64,000 nt of DNA, taken from NCBI GenBank assembly GCA_902785065.1, contig CACZXH010000005.1, forward strand, positions 141,108-205,107, given 5' to 3'. The notes below the pieces were generated by a model that worked only from the letters and a program-made list of their open reading frames with translations, was not told the DNA's origin and ran no database searches. Both the position numbers and the translations under genes were made by a program. Shown here in pieces: positions 9,992 through 18,515 of this stretch. Source of the stretch: an uncultured Bacteroidia bacterium. Its GTDB lineage: Bacteria; Bacteroidota; Bacteroidia; Bacteroidales; UBA932. Every line of letters begins with the position of its first letter. Positions within the stretch are counted from its first letter, which is position 1.

Positions 9992-10023
9992 AAAAAATCC
10001 ACCAAATCATCTAGATTTGATGG
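9992..10023 (-). terminator. Intrinsic terminator after mnmA
   Basis: On the minus strand a 10-bp stem (CCATCAAATC pairing with GATTTGGTGG, one G-U) closes a 5-nt loop. It is followed at once by ATTTTTT. It lies 26 nt beyond the mnmA stop codon and separates mnmA from the DUF4988-susCD operon. Confidence 0.8.
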
Positions 10024-10048
10024 AGATGTGTGGAAAGAGGGTGGATTC

Positions 10049-11491
10049 TCAGGCGATGACGCCGCTGCCGATGAGTTCGTCGGCCGTGTAGAAAACCGCG
10101 AACTGGCCGGGGGAAATGCCGCGCTGGGGGGCGTCGAAGAGGACGTACAGCCCACCGGGGCGCATCAGCAGCGTCGCGCCCTGGAGGGGCTGACGGTAGC
10201 GGATGCGGACGCGGCAGCGGAGAAGGCCGCCTTCGACGAGCGCGAGGTCCGGACGGAGCCAGTGGATCTCGGCCGGGTCGATGCGGAGGCAGAACCGGCT
10301 GAGCCCCTTGTGGTCGTGGCCTTCGCCTACATAGACCGTGTTGGTCTCAGTGTCCGTGTCGATGACGAAGACGGGCTCCGCATGACCGCCCACACCGAGG
10401 CCTTTGCGCTGGCCGATCGTGTAGAACTGCGCTCCTTCGTGCAGGCCGACGATGGCGCCGTAGGGATTGGCCTTCAGGCGGGTCTTCTTGATATGCTTCT
10501 TGCCGCTGCGGTAGGTTTCATACTCGAAACAGATGTCGTAATGGAGCGGCGTGGCAAGACGCTGGAGCTCTTCGTCCGTGAGCGCGGCGGCTTTGTCCAG
10601 GTCGAAAGGGCTTTCGCCCAGGGGCTTGCCGTCCGAAGTCAGGACCTTCTCCTCCGGGGCATAGCGGACGGTGCGGTCCAGTGCGACGCCATCGCGGAGC
10701 AGCCCGTCCAGGACGTGTTGCTGCCACTGGTACAGCGTGTCATCGGCATACCATGCGTCGTAGACTTCAATGATGTCGCCTTCCACGGAACGGAGTTTCT
10801 GTTTCAGGAAGGTGGGAAGGTCCACTTTGCCCACGAAGCAGATGCCTTGGGAGTCCTTCTTCTCCGCCGAAGGGAGGTCCGCCTCCTTGGCGATACGCCG
10901 CACTTCCGGCTTGGCAATGTCGCCGATGGGGAAAAGCGCCTTCCGGAGCTGTGCCTGGGTGAGCTGGCACAGGAAATAGGACTGGTCCTTGTTCGGATCC
11001 GCCCCTTCCAGCAGGCGGAAGAGGGGCTCGCCGTCCGCGGTGAGAACCGGCATCCCGGCAGCGTCCAGGACGGGTTCCTTCCGGCAGTAGTGGCCGGTGG
11101 CGACATAGTCGGCCCCGTATTTTTCCGCGACGGCGAGGAAGGCGTCGAACTTGATTTCCCGGTTGCACAGGACATCCGGGTTCGGGGTGCGCCCCTTCGC
11201 GTATTCGTCGAACATATAGTCCACCACGCGCTGGCGGTACTGCCTGGACAGGTCCACGAAATAGAACGGAATGCCGATCTTGCGGGCGACGAGTTCCGCC
11301 ACGAACCGGTCCTCCTCCCACTCGCAGTCGCCGTGGAGGGTGGCGTCGGCCTCGTGCCAGTTCTGCATGAACATGGCGAAGACGTCGTAGCCCTGCTCCT
11401 TCAGGAGGAGGGCCGCGACGGAGGAGTCCACGCCGCCGGACAGGCCGACGCAGACTTTGATTTTGCCGTTTTCAGGACCGGAAACTGCCAT
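10049..11491 (-). CDS. mnmA: tRNA-specific 2-thiouridylase MnmA, with an internal insertion
   Basis: MnmA adds sulfur to U34 of tRNA-Lys, tRNA-Glu and tRNA-Gln in the cytoplasm, using ATP. The PP-loop GLSGGVDSS is at residues 16-24, the first catalytic Cys is C109 in PDVLCN, and the second is C218 in SQGICFVG. The C-terminal beta-barrel contains TIGQRKGLGVGG and GQFAVFY. At 480 aa it is about 100 residues longer than E. coli MnmA. The extra length is a block at about residues 244-345 between the catalytic and barrel domains. The reading frame is intact and both cysteines are present, so it is probably functional. It stands alone, divergent from cdd. Confidence 0.95.
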   Translation of the reverse strand: MAVSGPENGKIKVCVGLSGGVDSSVAALLLKEQGYDVFAMFMQNWHEADATLHGDCEWEEDRFVAELVARKIGIPFYFVDLSRQYRQRVVDYMFDEYAKGRTPNPDVLCNREIKFDAFLAVAEKYGADYVATGHYCRKEPVLDAAGMPVLTADGEPLFRLLEGADPNKDQSYFLCQLTQAQLRKALFPIGDIAKPEVRRIAKEADLPSAEKKDSQGICFVGKVDLPTFLKQKLRSVEGDIIEVYDAWYADDTLYQWQQHVLDGLLRDGVALDRTVRYAPEEKVLTSDGKPLGESPFDLDKAAALTDEELQRLATPLHYDICFEYETYRSGKKHIKKTRLKANPYGAIVGLHEGAQFYTIGQRKGLGVGGHAEPVFVIDTDTETNTVYVGEGHDHKGLSRFCLRIDPAEIHWLRPDLALVEGGLLRCRVRIRYRQPLQGATLLMRPGGLYVLFDAPQRGISPGQFAVFYTADELIGSGVIA

Positions 11492-11510
11492 TTGGTGCGA
11501 TTTTCACCTG

Positions 11511-11518
11511 CAAAAGTA
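11511..11518 (-). promoter_or_regulatory. Promoter -7 box of mnmA
   Basis: TACTTTTG on the minus strand fits TAnnTTTG, 19 nt before the mnmA ATG. No good -33 element is seen. It is divergent from the cdd promoter 22 nt away. Confidence 0.5.
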
Positions 11519-11539
11519 ATGATTTTCAAAAATATTTCC

Positions 11540-11547
11540 TATTTTTG
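11540..11547 (+). promoter_or_regulatory. Promoter -7 box of cdd
   Basis: TATTTTTG fits TAnnTTTG and ends 6 nt before the cdd ATG at 11554, which would make the mRNA leaderless or nearly so. The -33 region is AT-rich without a clear TTG. Confidence 0.5.
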
Positions 11548-11553
11548 AGAACT

Positions 11554-12036
11554 ATGACCGACAGACGCATTACCATCGATTACACCGAGTATTCCACCCC
11601 CGACGAGATGGAACCGCAGGACCGGGAACTGGTCGCCGCCGCCCTCCGGGCCCGGACCGGCTCTTATTCTCCCTACTCCAAGTTCCGCGTGGGCGCCGCC
11701 CTCCGCCTGGTGGACGGAACCATCGTCCTGGGCGCCAACCAGGAGAATGTCGCCTATCCCTCCGGCCTCTGTGCGGAGCGCACCGCCATGTTCGCCGCCG
11801 GCGCGAACCATCCCGGCGTGGCCTTCGACACGCTGGCCATCGTGGGTGCGAACGGGGACGACGTATGTGAACTGCCGGCCGCGCCCTGCGGCGGATGCCG
11901 CCAGGTGATGGCCGAGTACCAGCGCCTGTACGGGCACCCGCTGAAGGTCATCCTCATCGGCACGCACGCCATTTATAAGTTCGCCAAGGTGGATGACCTG
12001 CTGCCCCTGATCTTCGACAGTTTGAACGTGGAATAA
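11554..12036 (+). CDS. cdd: Cytidine deaminase
   Basis: A 160-aa cytidine/deoxycytidine deaminase of pyrimidine salvage (cytidine to uridine plus ammonia). The zinc site is complete: CAE at residues 73-75, with Cys73 as ligand and Glu75 as proton shuttle, and PCGGC with C112 and C115. SPYSKFRVGAAL forms the substrate-binding segment. The ATG at 11554 was chosen over an in-frame TTG at 11545 because the TTG lies inside the -7 promoter box. The gene is monocistronic and followed by the SRP RNA gene. Confidence 0.95.
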   Translation: MTDRRITIDYTEYSTPDEMEPQDRELVAAALRARTGSYSPYSKFRVGAALRLVDGTIVLGANQENVAYPSGLCAERTAMFAAGANHPGVAFDTLAIVGANGDDVCELPAAPCGGCRQVMAEYQRLYGHPLKVILIGTHAIYKFAKVDDLLPLIFDSLNVE

Positions 12037-12067
12037 TTTGGTAGTCGCGGAAAAATGACTACCTTTG
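12037..12067 (+). promoter_or_regulatory. Promoter of the SRP RNA gene
   Basis: A consensus match: TTTG at 12037-12040, a 19-nt spacer, then TACCTTTG at 12060-12067. The RNA probably begins about 5 nt downstream, where the first helix strand of the SRP RNA starts. Confidence 0.85.
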
Positions 12068-12071
12068 CAAC

Positions 12072-12170
12072 GGGAAAGTCTTACACGACCAGCTCCCTCT
12101 GAACTCCCCCAGGGCAGGAATGCAGCAAGGGTAGGAGGTCGTAGCGGTGCGATGTAATCAGCTTTCCCTT
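12072..12170 (+). ncRNA. ffs: Signal recognition particle RNA (4.5S type)
   Basis: The conserved SRP domain IV signature is present (CAGGGCAGGAATGCAGCAAGGGTA). It carries the asymmetric-loop bases that bind Ffh and the apical tetraloop region. The outer strands GGGAAAG (12072) and CTTTCCC (12162) pair to close the rod. The RNA is about 97-100 nt, as expected for the short bacterial type, and works with Ffh and FtsY in co-translational membrane targeting. A 16-nt copy of its 3' strand follows directly (12171-12186), then a T run that could end transcription. Confidence 0.92.
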
Positions 12171-12186
12171 TAATCAGCTTTCCCTT
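12155..12186 (+). repeat. 16-nt tandem duplication of the SRP RNA 3' strand
   Basis: TAATCAGCTTTCCCTT occurs at 12155-12170 and again at 12171-12186, followed by T residues to 12190. The second copy could pair with the 5' strand of the SRP RNA in place of the first. Because the T run follows it, it may serve as the terminator stem. Confidence 0.8.
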
Positions 12187-12201
12187 TTTTCGTATCCGAC
12201 C

Positions 12202-13395
12202 ATGAGCATCGCCGTCTATACCATCACGTCCGGCCTCCACGACGAGGCCTCCGTCACTCGTCTGTCCGACGCGTTCCTCCAGGGCGTCTTTCCGGAGGGG
12301 GATTTCGTATTCCGCGGGGCCGATTTTTCCGATTTCGGCACGCATACCCTGGACCTGATCTACGTCCGCACCGGCGGGGCGGAGGGCATTTTCAAGGCCC
12401 TGTTGCCGGAGATGCTGGCCCGCGGTACCGAGCGGTACTACCTTCTGACCTCCGGTAAGAGCAATTCCCTGGCCGCGTCGCTGGAAATCCTTTCCTACCT
12501 GCGCCAGCAGGGGCTCAAAGGCGAAGTCCTGCACGGCTCCGACGCCTATGTCGCGCGGCGGATCCAGGTGCTGGCCACGGTGCAGGAAGCCCGCGCCCGC
12601 CTGAAGGACATGCGCATCGGTGTCGTTGGCCAGCCTTCCGACTGGCTCATCGCCAGCCAGGCGGACCCGATGGCGGTATTGGACAAGCTCGGCGTCCGGA
12701 TGGAGGAAGTGCCCATGGAAGAGCTCCTGGTGGAGATCGGCAAGGTCGACGGCGCGCCTGCTCCGGCCGACGAGCCGATGGCATCGGAGGTCCGGGCGGC
12801 CTATCCCGGCGCCGTCAAGATCTACCGGGCCCTGAAGGCCCTCGTGGAGCGGCACCGGCTGGATGCCTTCACGCTCCGCTGCTTTGACCTCCTTACCACC
12901 GTGGGTAATACCGGCTGCCTGGCCTTGTCCTGCTTCAACTCGGAGGACGTTCCCGTCAGTTGCGAAGGCGACGTCCCGGCGCTTCTGTCAATGATGATTG
13001 CCCACGCCCTCACCGGCGTCTCCGGCTTCCAGGCGAATCCGGCGCAGATTGATGTGGAAACCGGCCGCATCCTTTTCGCGCACTGCACCATCCCGTTCAA
13101 CATGGTGGAGAACTGGCAGTTCGACACGCACTTCGAATCCGGCATCGGCGTAGGCATCCACGGCGTGTTCCCGGAGGGTCCGGTGACCGTGTTCAAGGTC
13201 TCCGGCGACCTCAAGCGTCACTTCGTTGCGGAAGGGGAACTCATTGGCAATCAGTACGAACAGAATCTCTGCCGCACGCAGGTCGTGCTCCAGCTCAAGC
13301 CCGAGGACGCCCGTTATTTCCTGACAGATCCCATCGGCAACCACCACATTATCGTGCCGGGCCGGTGCAAGGAACTGTTCGAGGAACTGCTATAA
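12202..13395 (+). CDS. L-fucose/L-arabinose isomerase-like protein
   Basis: A 397-aa cytosolic protein that looks like the L-fucose isomerase C-terminal-related family. It has an N-terminal Rossmann-like region, a GNTGCLALSCFNSED and CEGDVPALLSMM segment (the CEGD Glu/Asp being candidate metal ligands), and FAHCTIPFN near the C-terminus. Such proteins are common in Bacteroidota but are shorter than true FucI and have uncertain substrates. No fucose catabolic genes are adjacent; a GH29 fucosidase lies about 42 kb away. The 3' end overlaps the convergent DUF4249 gene by 6 nt. Confidence 0.78.
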   Translation: MSIAVYTITSGLHDEASVTRLSDAFLQGVFPEGDFVFRGADFSDFGTHTLDLIYVRTGGAEGIFKALLPEMLARGTERYYLLTSGKSNSLAASLEILSYLRQQGLKGEVLHGSDAYVARRIQVLATVQEARARLKDMRIGVVGQPSDWLIASQADPMAVLDKLGVRMEEVPMEELLVEIGKVDGAPAPADEPMASEVRAAYPGAVKIYRALKALVERHRLDAFTLRCFDLLTTVGNTGCLALSCFNSEDVPVSCEGDVPALLSMMIAHALTGVSGFQANPAQIDVETGRILFAHCTIPFNMVENWQFDTHFESGIGVGIHGVFPEGPVTVFKVSGDLKRHFVAEGELIGNQYEQNLCRTQVVLQLKPEDARYFLTDPIGNHHIIVPGRCKELFEELL

Positions 13396-14271
13396 GAAGG
13401 GGAGCATCCGCTTGAAATACGGCCGGAAAGGGTCTTCTATCTCGACGCTCGCGCGGGCGACGGGGCACACCGCGAAGTAGCCCAGCACGTGCTCGCCGCG
13501 GATGTTGGTGGGCACGTTCGCCGGCTGGGGCGTAAAGAGCGGGATGGAGACGCTGTTCATCGTCAGGGACAGGAGATAGTCATAGTATCCCTTGTCCAGA
13601 GTCCAGATTTCCAAGGTGATCTCGTCGCCCCGCTCCAGGTATTTGTAACAGTCACCGTACTGCTTCCGCAGGATTTCGGACTGCATCAGCGCCGTGATCG
13701 GGAAGCCTTTCACGTCGTTGTGGTTGAAGAATTTGTCGTCGGAGACCAAGGCCATCGAGAAAGGCTGGTAGTTGCCGTTCACGGCGTGCGTGAGCAGGTA
13801 ATAGCTGTCGATGTCCTTCTCCAATCCCCACACGCCCACCGTCCACAGGCTGTCGGAATCCATCGTCATCCCGCCGGCGAAGAGGTAGTCGATGGCGTCC
13901 ATCCGGAAGCCGGCCTCGGGCATCTCGGCCTCAGCCTCGTACGCGTCGCCGTCCGGGAGCCGGATCCGGAGTTTGTATTCTACGCCGGGTTCGCAGGCAT
14001 AACCTTCAGGAGCCGTATAGATACCAGGCTCTTTCTCGTTGAATGTCACGTCATTGACCTTCACCGACGCCCCCCTTACCATCGGCTGGGATTCGGTGTG
14101 GAAGTAGGAGATGGTCCGGGAGAGGACAATCTGCTGGGGGTCTTCGGGCCGGTCGGTGAGGGTGGCCTCGACCGCCAGATAGTCATGGTAGTCCGACCGC
14201 GAGCGGAGGTCGACCTTCTCCGTGCAGGCGCACAGGATGAATGCGAGGAGGGGGAGCAGGTACTTTCTCAT
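13390..14271 (-). CDS. DUF4249 lipoprotein, partner of the upstream TonB receptor
   Basis: A 293-aa lipoprotein (lipobox LCAC near residue 15). It begins with the typical DUF4249 pattern: a short linker, LAVEATLTDRPEDPQQIVLSRT, and a later VKVNDVTF strand. DUF4249 proteins are predicted Ig-like surface proteins encoded beside a FecA/CirA-like TonB receptor, as here: the gene begins 3 nt after the receptor ends. A role as an accessory lipoprotein of that receptor is inferred; the ligand is unknown. Confidence 0.8.
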   Translation of the reverse strand: MRKYLLPLLAFILCACTEKVDLRSRSDYHDYLAVEATLTDRPEDPQQIVLSRTISYFHTESQPMVRGASVKVNDVTFNEKEPGIYTAPEGYACEPGVEYKLRIRLPDGDAYEAEAEMPEAGFRMDAIDYLFAGGMTMDSDSLWTVGVWGLEKDIDSYYLLTHAVNGNYQPFSMALVSDDKFFNHNDVKGFPITALMQSEILRKQYGDCYKYLERGDEITLEIWTLDKGYYDYLLSLTMNSVSIPLFTPQPANVPTNIRGEHVLGYFAVCPVARASVEIEDPFRPYFKRMLPFL

Positions 14272-14274
14272 GGG

Positions 14275-16635
14275 TCAGAACTGGATGTTGCAGGACAGGG
14301 AAGGGATGGCGGTGAAGAGATAGACCTTCGCCGACTGCGCTTCCTCGTCCTTCTTGCTGTAGGTGAAGGCGATGGACCAGGCATTGTGCCGGGCATAGGC
14401 GTTGTACACCGAGAGATTCCATTCGGCGGACCAGCGCTTCCCGGCTGCGCGCCGCTTGGTGCGGTAGGTCAGGGACAGGTCCATCCGGTGGTAGTCCGGG
14501 AGCCGGTCCTCGTTGCGGCTCGAATAGACGGGCACCCAGCGGTCCATGTAGTTGAACCGGCCCACGGGATAGGTGGTGGGGGAGCCGCTGTAGAAGACCC
14601 ATTCGGTGGAGGCGGACCACCGCTTGGAGAAGTCGTAGGTGAGGACGAAGTTCACCGCGTGCTCGTGGTTCAGCGGGGAAGGATAGGGCTTGCCGCCGTT
14701 CAGTTCCGGAATGTCGTACCAGGCCCGGGACCAGGTGTAGGCCAGCCAACCGTTCCATCGGGCGAAATCGTACTTGAGCATGAGTTCGGCGCCGTAGGAC
14801 CAGGATTTCCCGAAGCGGAGGAGGCCTTCGCGGTCCGGATCGGCCAGGACGAGGCCGGGGTTGTCCACGAAATCCATGGTGTTCCGGTTGTTCTTGTAGA
14901 AGCCTTCCAGGGAAAGCTGGAGCGCCTCGCCCGACAGGAGGGCGTTCAGGCCCAGCGAGAACTGGTCCGAGCGTTGCGGCTTCACGTTGGGGGAGGCCGT
15001 GAACCAGGCGTCCACCGGGCTGCCGGTGATGCTGATGCGCGACTGCTGGAGATACTGGAAGGACCGAACCCAGGCCCCCTTGATGGAGAAATCGTCCGTG
15101 AAGGGGAGCGACGCGGAAATGCGCGGCTCGAGGCCGGAGAAAGTGGCGATGGCCTTGCCCTTCTCCACCTGCTCCGACCGGACCAGCTTGTGCGTTTCCG
15201 GGTCGAAGTACTTCTGCTCGGTGGGGCCGAGGGCGGTGAAGGTGGCGAAACGGAGACCGTAGCGGAGGGTCATCGGTCCGATCTTCTGCTCGTTCTGCAG
15301 GTAGGCGGCCGGCTGGAAGGCGAAGTTCTCGGGAATGGCGACTTCCTTGACCATGGACTCGTCGTTCCGGGGTTTCGTGTTGCCGGGGACGACCCCGTAC
15401 CAAGCGGCCTGGAGGCCCGCTTTGAGGGTGTTGTTCCCGTTGATGTACCAGGTCCAGGCGGCCTTGACGCCGCTCTCGCGGATTTCCTGCCGGGTGTCGA
15501 AGTCGGCGCTGTCCATTTCCGTGCCGATGTCGTTGCGGTACAGGGAGTTATAGAGGACGAGGTCGGAGGTGAGCTTGGGCGAGTACTGGTGGTTCCACCG
15601 CAGCGACTGGGTGTGGTTCGCAAAACCGAACACCATTTCCGTGAGGTTGAACTCCTTCATGCTGAAGCCGAACACGTCCTTGCCGCTGAAGGCGCTCAGG
15701 TATACACGGTCCTTTTCGCCGGCGATCCAGCTGAGTTTTCCGTTCAGGTCGTAGAAGTACATTTGCGTCCGGTCCGGCAGTTTGGCGCCGATGACCGGGA
15801 GCAGCAGGTCCATGTAGGTCCGCCGCCCGGCGAGCATGAATGAAAACTTGCCCGGGACAATGGGCCCTTCCAGGAACAGCTTGGACGTGATCAGGCCGAA
15901 GGACGCGTTCCCACCGAAAGTGCGGTTGTTGCCATCCTTGGTGGAAATGTCCAGCACCGAGGAGATACGGCCGCCGTAGGAGGCGGGGAAATCGCCCTTG
16001 TAGAGGTCTGCGCCGCGGATGGCGTCGCCGTTGAACATGGACAGGAAGCCCAGGAAATGGCCGCAGTTGTAGACGGGGGCGCCGTCGATGAGGATCAGGT
16101 TCTGGTCGATGCCGCCGCCCCGGACGCTGAAGCCGGTGGAGCCCTCGCTCGGGGTCTGGACGCCCGGCATCATCTGGATGACGCGGATGATGTCGTTCTC
16201 ACCCATGAGGGTAGGCATTTTCTTGACCAGGGCCGCATCGACCCGTTCCAGGCCCATTTGCGGAAGCTTGATCTCCTCCCGCTTGGAGCGCGAGAAGATG
16301 GTGGCGGCTTCCAGCTCGCTCCGGTCGAGCTTCAGGTTGAAATCCTGCTTGGCCGCTTTCGTGAGTTCCAGCGCGGTCTCTTCCGTCTCGTAGCCGAAGT
16401 ATGAGCAGTAAACGGTGTGTTTTCCTGCGGGAACGTGCAGCGAGTAGAAGCCGACGGCATCGGCGGCCACGCCCGTCTTCCGGTCTTCCAGGAAGACGAC
16501 CGCCTGTGGGAGCGGTTCCCCGCTCTCCGCGTCGCGGACGTAGCCAGACAGGACGACCGTCCGGGGCTGGGCCAGTCCCGTCAGGGACATGAGCGCCAGG
16601 AGGGCCGATCCGAGGATGCGCCGGATGGAAATCAT
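14275..16635 (-). CDS. TonB-dependent outer-membrane receptor with carboxypeptidase-like domain
   Basis: This 786-aa protein has a signal peptide (1-22, ending GLAQ). A CarboxypepD_reg-like domain follows (about 28-105, SGYVRDAESGEPLPQAVVFL), then a plug domain with MPGVQTPSEGSTGFSVRGG and QNLILIDGAPVYN. The barrel ends in an aromatic residue (CNIQF), as the BAM complex requires. It is smaller than SusC and lacks the SusC-specific plug motifs, so it belongs to the DUF4249-linked receptor group; metal chelates or small polymers are candidate substrates. It overlaps the BaiN-like gene by 4 nt and probably shares a transcript with it and with the DUF4249 gene. Confidence 0.9.
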   Translation of the reverse strand: MISIRRILGSALLALMSLTGLAQPRTVVLSGYVRDAESGEPLPQAVVFLEDRKTGVAADAVGFYSLHVPAGKHTVYCSYFGYETEETALELTKAAKQDFNLKLDRSELEAATIFSRSKREEIKLPQMGLERVDAALVKKMPTLMGENDIIRVIQMMPGVQTPSEGSTGFSVRGGGIDQNLILIDGAPVYNCGHFLGFLSMFNGDAIRGADLYKGDFPASYGGRISSVLDISTKDGNNRTFGGNASFGLITSKLFLEGPIVPGKFSFMLAGRRTYMDLLLPVIGAKLPDRTQMYFYDLNGKLSWIAGEKDRVYLSAFSGKDVFGFSMKEFNLTEMVFGFANHTQSLRWNHQYSPKLTSDLVLYNSLYRNDIGTEMDSADFDTRQEIRESGVKAAWTWYINGNNTLKAGLQAAWYGVVPGNTKPRNDESMVKEVAIPENFAFQPAAYLQNEQKIGPMTLRYGLRFATFTALGPTEQKYFDPETHKLVRSEQVEKGKAIATFSGLEPRISASLPFTDDFSIKGAWVRSFQYLQQSRISITGSPVDAWFTASPNVKPQRSDQFSLGLNALLSGEALQLSLEGFYKNNRNTMDFVDNPGLVLADPDREGLLRFGKSWSYGAELMLKYDFARWNGWLAYTWSRAWYDIPELNGGKPYPSPLNHEHAVNFVLTYDFSKRWSASTEWVFYSGSPTTYPVGRFNYMDRWVPVYSSRNEDRLPDYHRMDLSLTYRTKRRAAGKRWSAEWNLSVYNAYARHNAWSIAFTYSKKDEEAQSAKVYLFTAIPSLSCNIQF

Positions 16636-18128
16636 TTGTCTGTCAAGGCCTTGGCGGCAGACTGACCGGCCAGATAGCCGGTAGAGAAGGCGAGCTGGAG
16701 GTTGTAGCCGCCGGTGTCGGCGTCCATGTCCAGCACCTCGCCGCAGAAATACAGTCCGGGCTGCTTCTTGGACTCGAGCGTCTTCGCGACGACCTCGCCC
16801 GTGGCGATGCCGCCCGCGGTGACGACGCTGCGCTCAAAGCCCACGAAGCCGGCGATGTCCATCCGCCAGTCCTTCATGCGGGCCGCGAGCGTGTCCACGC
16901 TCACCTTGGAATTGGTCTTCAGGAACGCCAGCGTGAGGTTCCACGGCATGAGCTTGCCCAGCATGATGCGGAACAGGCGCTGGAAACTCTGGCCCTGGGA
17001 ACGCTCGTCGTGGATGACTTCCTCCCACTTCTGGTGGATGTCCTCATTCAGTTTCTCCAACTCCACGGCGGGTTTGAGGTCGATGGAAACGCTCACTTTC
17101 TGGCCGTTGTTGAGGGCGTTCACCGCCTTGCGGCTTACCATGAAGCCGAGCGGGCCTTCCAGGCCGCCGTCGGTAAACTCAATGTCGCCGAACTCGCTCT
17201 GGACCTCTTCGCCGTTGATGAAGAGGGTGAGCTGGACATTCTCCAGGTTGTTTCCGTTGAAGAGTTCACCGACCTCGGACAGGGGCTTGATGCGCTCGAT
17301 GTGCTTTTCGAACTTGGGATACCATTCCGGCAGGGGCGTGATCTTGCGTTCCTTCGTCTTGCCGTAAACGGTGCGGCCGCGGAAGGCCTGCTTGATTTCT
17401 CCCGCGAGGGCGCTCTGCTCCGTCTTGTAGCCCTCGGGGACGAGGGCGGTCAGGGACGGATAGCAAGGCTCGACGCTGTGGCCGAGTTCCTCGGCCCACA
17501 TGTAGCCGTCGCCGGTGGAGCCAGTGCCCGGATAAGACAGGCCGCCGGTGGCGATAATGAGCTTCGAGCAGGTGTATTCCTCAGTTTCGATCTTGGTTTC
17601 AACCTTGAACTGGGGTTTCTTGCGCGGGTCGTCGCTCGGGATGCGGCGCTCTTTGGTGATTGTTTTCACAGTGTCCAGGCTCCAGCCGCGGGCCGTCTTG
17701 TCTACGGTCTTGACCTCGCAGCCCGTGACGACCTTCACGCCCGCGAGCGTGCACGCCCTGAGGAGGGTATCGACCACGTCGCCTGCCATGTGGGACTCGG
17801 GGAAGGCGCGGTCACCGCGCTCCACGACACTCCGGAGGCCGTTGGCCTTGAACAGCTCGATGAGTTTTTCCGGGGTGAGGTTGTGCCACGCGGGGCTGAC
17901 GAAATTGGTGTCGGTACGGACATGGTCCGAGAAGTCGCCCCACTCCTTGACGTTGGTGAAATTGCACCGGCCCTTGCCGGTGATCATCACCTTCCGGCCT
18001 GCCTTGGGCATCTTCTCCAGCACGGTCACGGTTTCTCCGCTGCCCGTCTGCGCCAGCACTTCCGCGGCTCCGAGGGCCGCCACCAGGCCGGAGGCTCCTC
18101 CTCCGATCACAATGATATCCGATTTCAT
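16632..18128 (-). CDS. BaiN/RdsA-like NAD(P)/FAD-dependent oxidoreductase (HI0933 family)
   Basis: A 498-aa cytosolic flavoprotein. The N-terminal dinucleotide-binding motif is IIVIGGGASGLVAALGAA. The family motifs GRKVMITGKGRCNFTN, LSYPGTGSTGDGY and the C-terminal GEVLDMDADTGGYNLQLAFSTGYLAG are all present. The C-terminal motif marks the HI0933/BaiN family, whose members reduce bile-acid intermediates in some gut bacteria but have unknown roles in most. It is somewhat longer than the usual 400 aa because of a charged segment near residues 175-195. A promoter -7 box lies 21 nt upstream. Confidence 0.9.
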   Translation of the reverse strand: MKSDIIVIGGGASGLVAALGAAEVLAQTGSGETVTVLEKMPKAGRKVMITGKGRCNFTNVKEWGDFSDHVRTDTNFVSPAWHNLTPEKLIELFKANGLRSVVERGDRAFPESHMAGDVVDTLLRACTLAGVKVVTGCEVKTVDKTARGWSLDTVKTITKERRIPSDDPRKKPQFKVETKIETEEYTCSKLIIATGGLSYPGTGSTGDGYMWAEELGHSVEPCYPSLTALVPEGYKTEQSALAGEIKQAFRGRTVYGKTKERKITPLPEWYPKFEKHIERIKPLSEVGELFNGNNLENVQLTLFINGEEVQSEFGDIEFTDGGLEGPLGFMVSRKAVNALNNGQKVSVSIDLKPAVELEKLNEDIHQKWEEVIHDERSQGQSFQRLFRIMLGKLMPWNLTLAFLKTNSKVSVDTLAARMKDWRMDIAGFVGFERSVVTAGGIATGEVVAKTLESKKQPGLYFCGEVLDMDADTGGYNLQLAFSTGYLAGQSAAKALTDK

Positions 18129-18148
18129 AGACTTGACAAAGATTTCGG

Positions 18149-18156
18149 CAAAGGTA
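18149..18156 (-). promoter_or_regulatory. Promoter -7 box of the BaiN-like operon
   Basis: TACCTTTG on the minus strand fits TAnnTTTG, 21 nt before the ATG at 18128. The -33 region is not clear. Confidence 0.55.
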
Positions 18157-18381
18157 CTACTTTTTTGCGAGATAACGGACGGATATCGCCCATTTGCCAG
18201 GCATTCTGGACTATAACAAAAATGTTATTACTATTAACAATATTGTTTTATATGCTAATAAACATAACTTTAGCTGCTAATAGAATTGCTCAAGAGAAAG
18301 ACTACCTTCGGAGGCCTTCGGCCGACATGGGGGTGTTTGAGGGGGCGGAGCCCCTTCAATCAAGACGACAGTAAGTGGCAC
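18157..18381. other. Gene-free stretch with an AT-rich island
   Basis: No convincing gene. Positions 18210-18295 are far more AT-rich than the flanks and hold a perfect 12-bp palindrome, AACAATATTGTT (18236-18247). Next comes a GC-rich part with two small hairpins, GGCCTTCGGCC (18313-18323) and GGGGCGGAGCCCC (18342-18354). It may be the remnant of an inserted repeat; no function is assigned. Confidence 0.6.
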
Positions 18382-18414
18382 AAAAAAAGCCCGGAAGCAA
18401 TTCCGGACTTTTTT
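18382..18414 (-). terminator. Terminator of tRNA-Thr
   Basis: On the minus strand a GTCCGGAA/TTCCGGGC stem with a 4-nt loop is followed by seven T residues, directly downstream of the tRNA. The A run on the other side makes it usable in both directions. Confidence 0.85.
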
Positions 18415-18416
18415 GA

Positions 18417-18488
18417 GCCACTCAGGAGGCTCGAACTCCCGACCTGCGCGTTACGAATGCGCTGCTCTACCGACTGAGCTAAAGTGGC
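18417..18488 (-). tRNA. tRNA-Thr(CGU)
   Basis: A complete 72-nt cloverleaf on the minus strand. The acceptor GCCACTT pairs with GAGTGGC, the D-stem is GCTC/GAGC, and the anticodon loop TTCGTAA gives CGU (threonine, codon ACG). The T-loop is GTTCGAGCC. The last anticodon-stem pair (A31-C39) is a mismatch. CCA is not encoded. Promoter and terminator flank it. Confidence 0.93.
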
Positions 18489-18515
18489 AAGACCGATTAC
18501 GGTGAATCGGGACTG

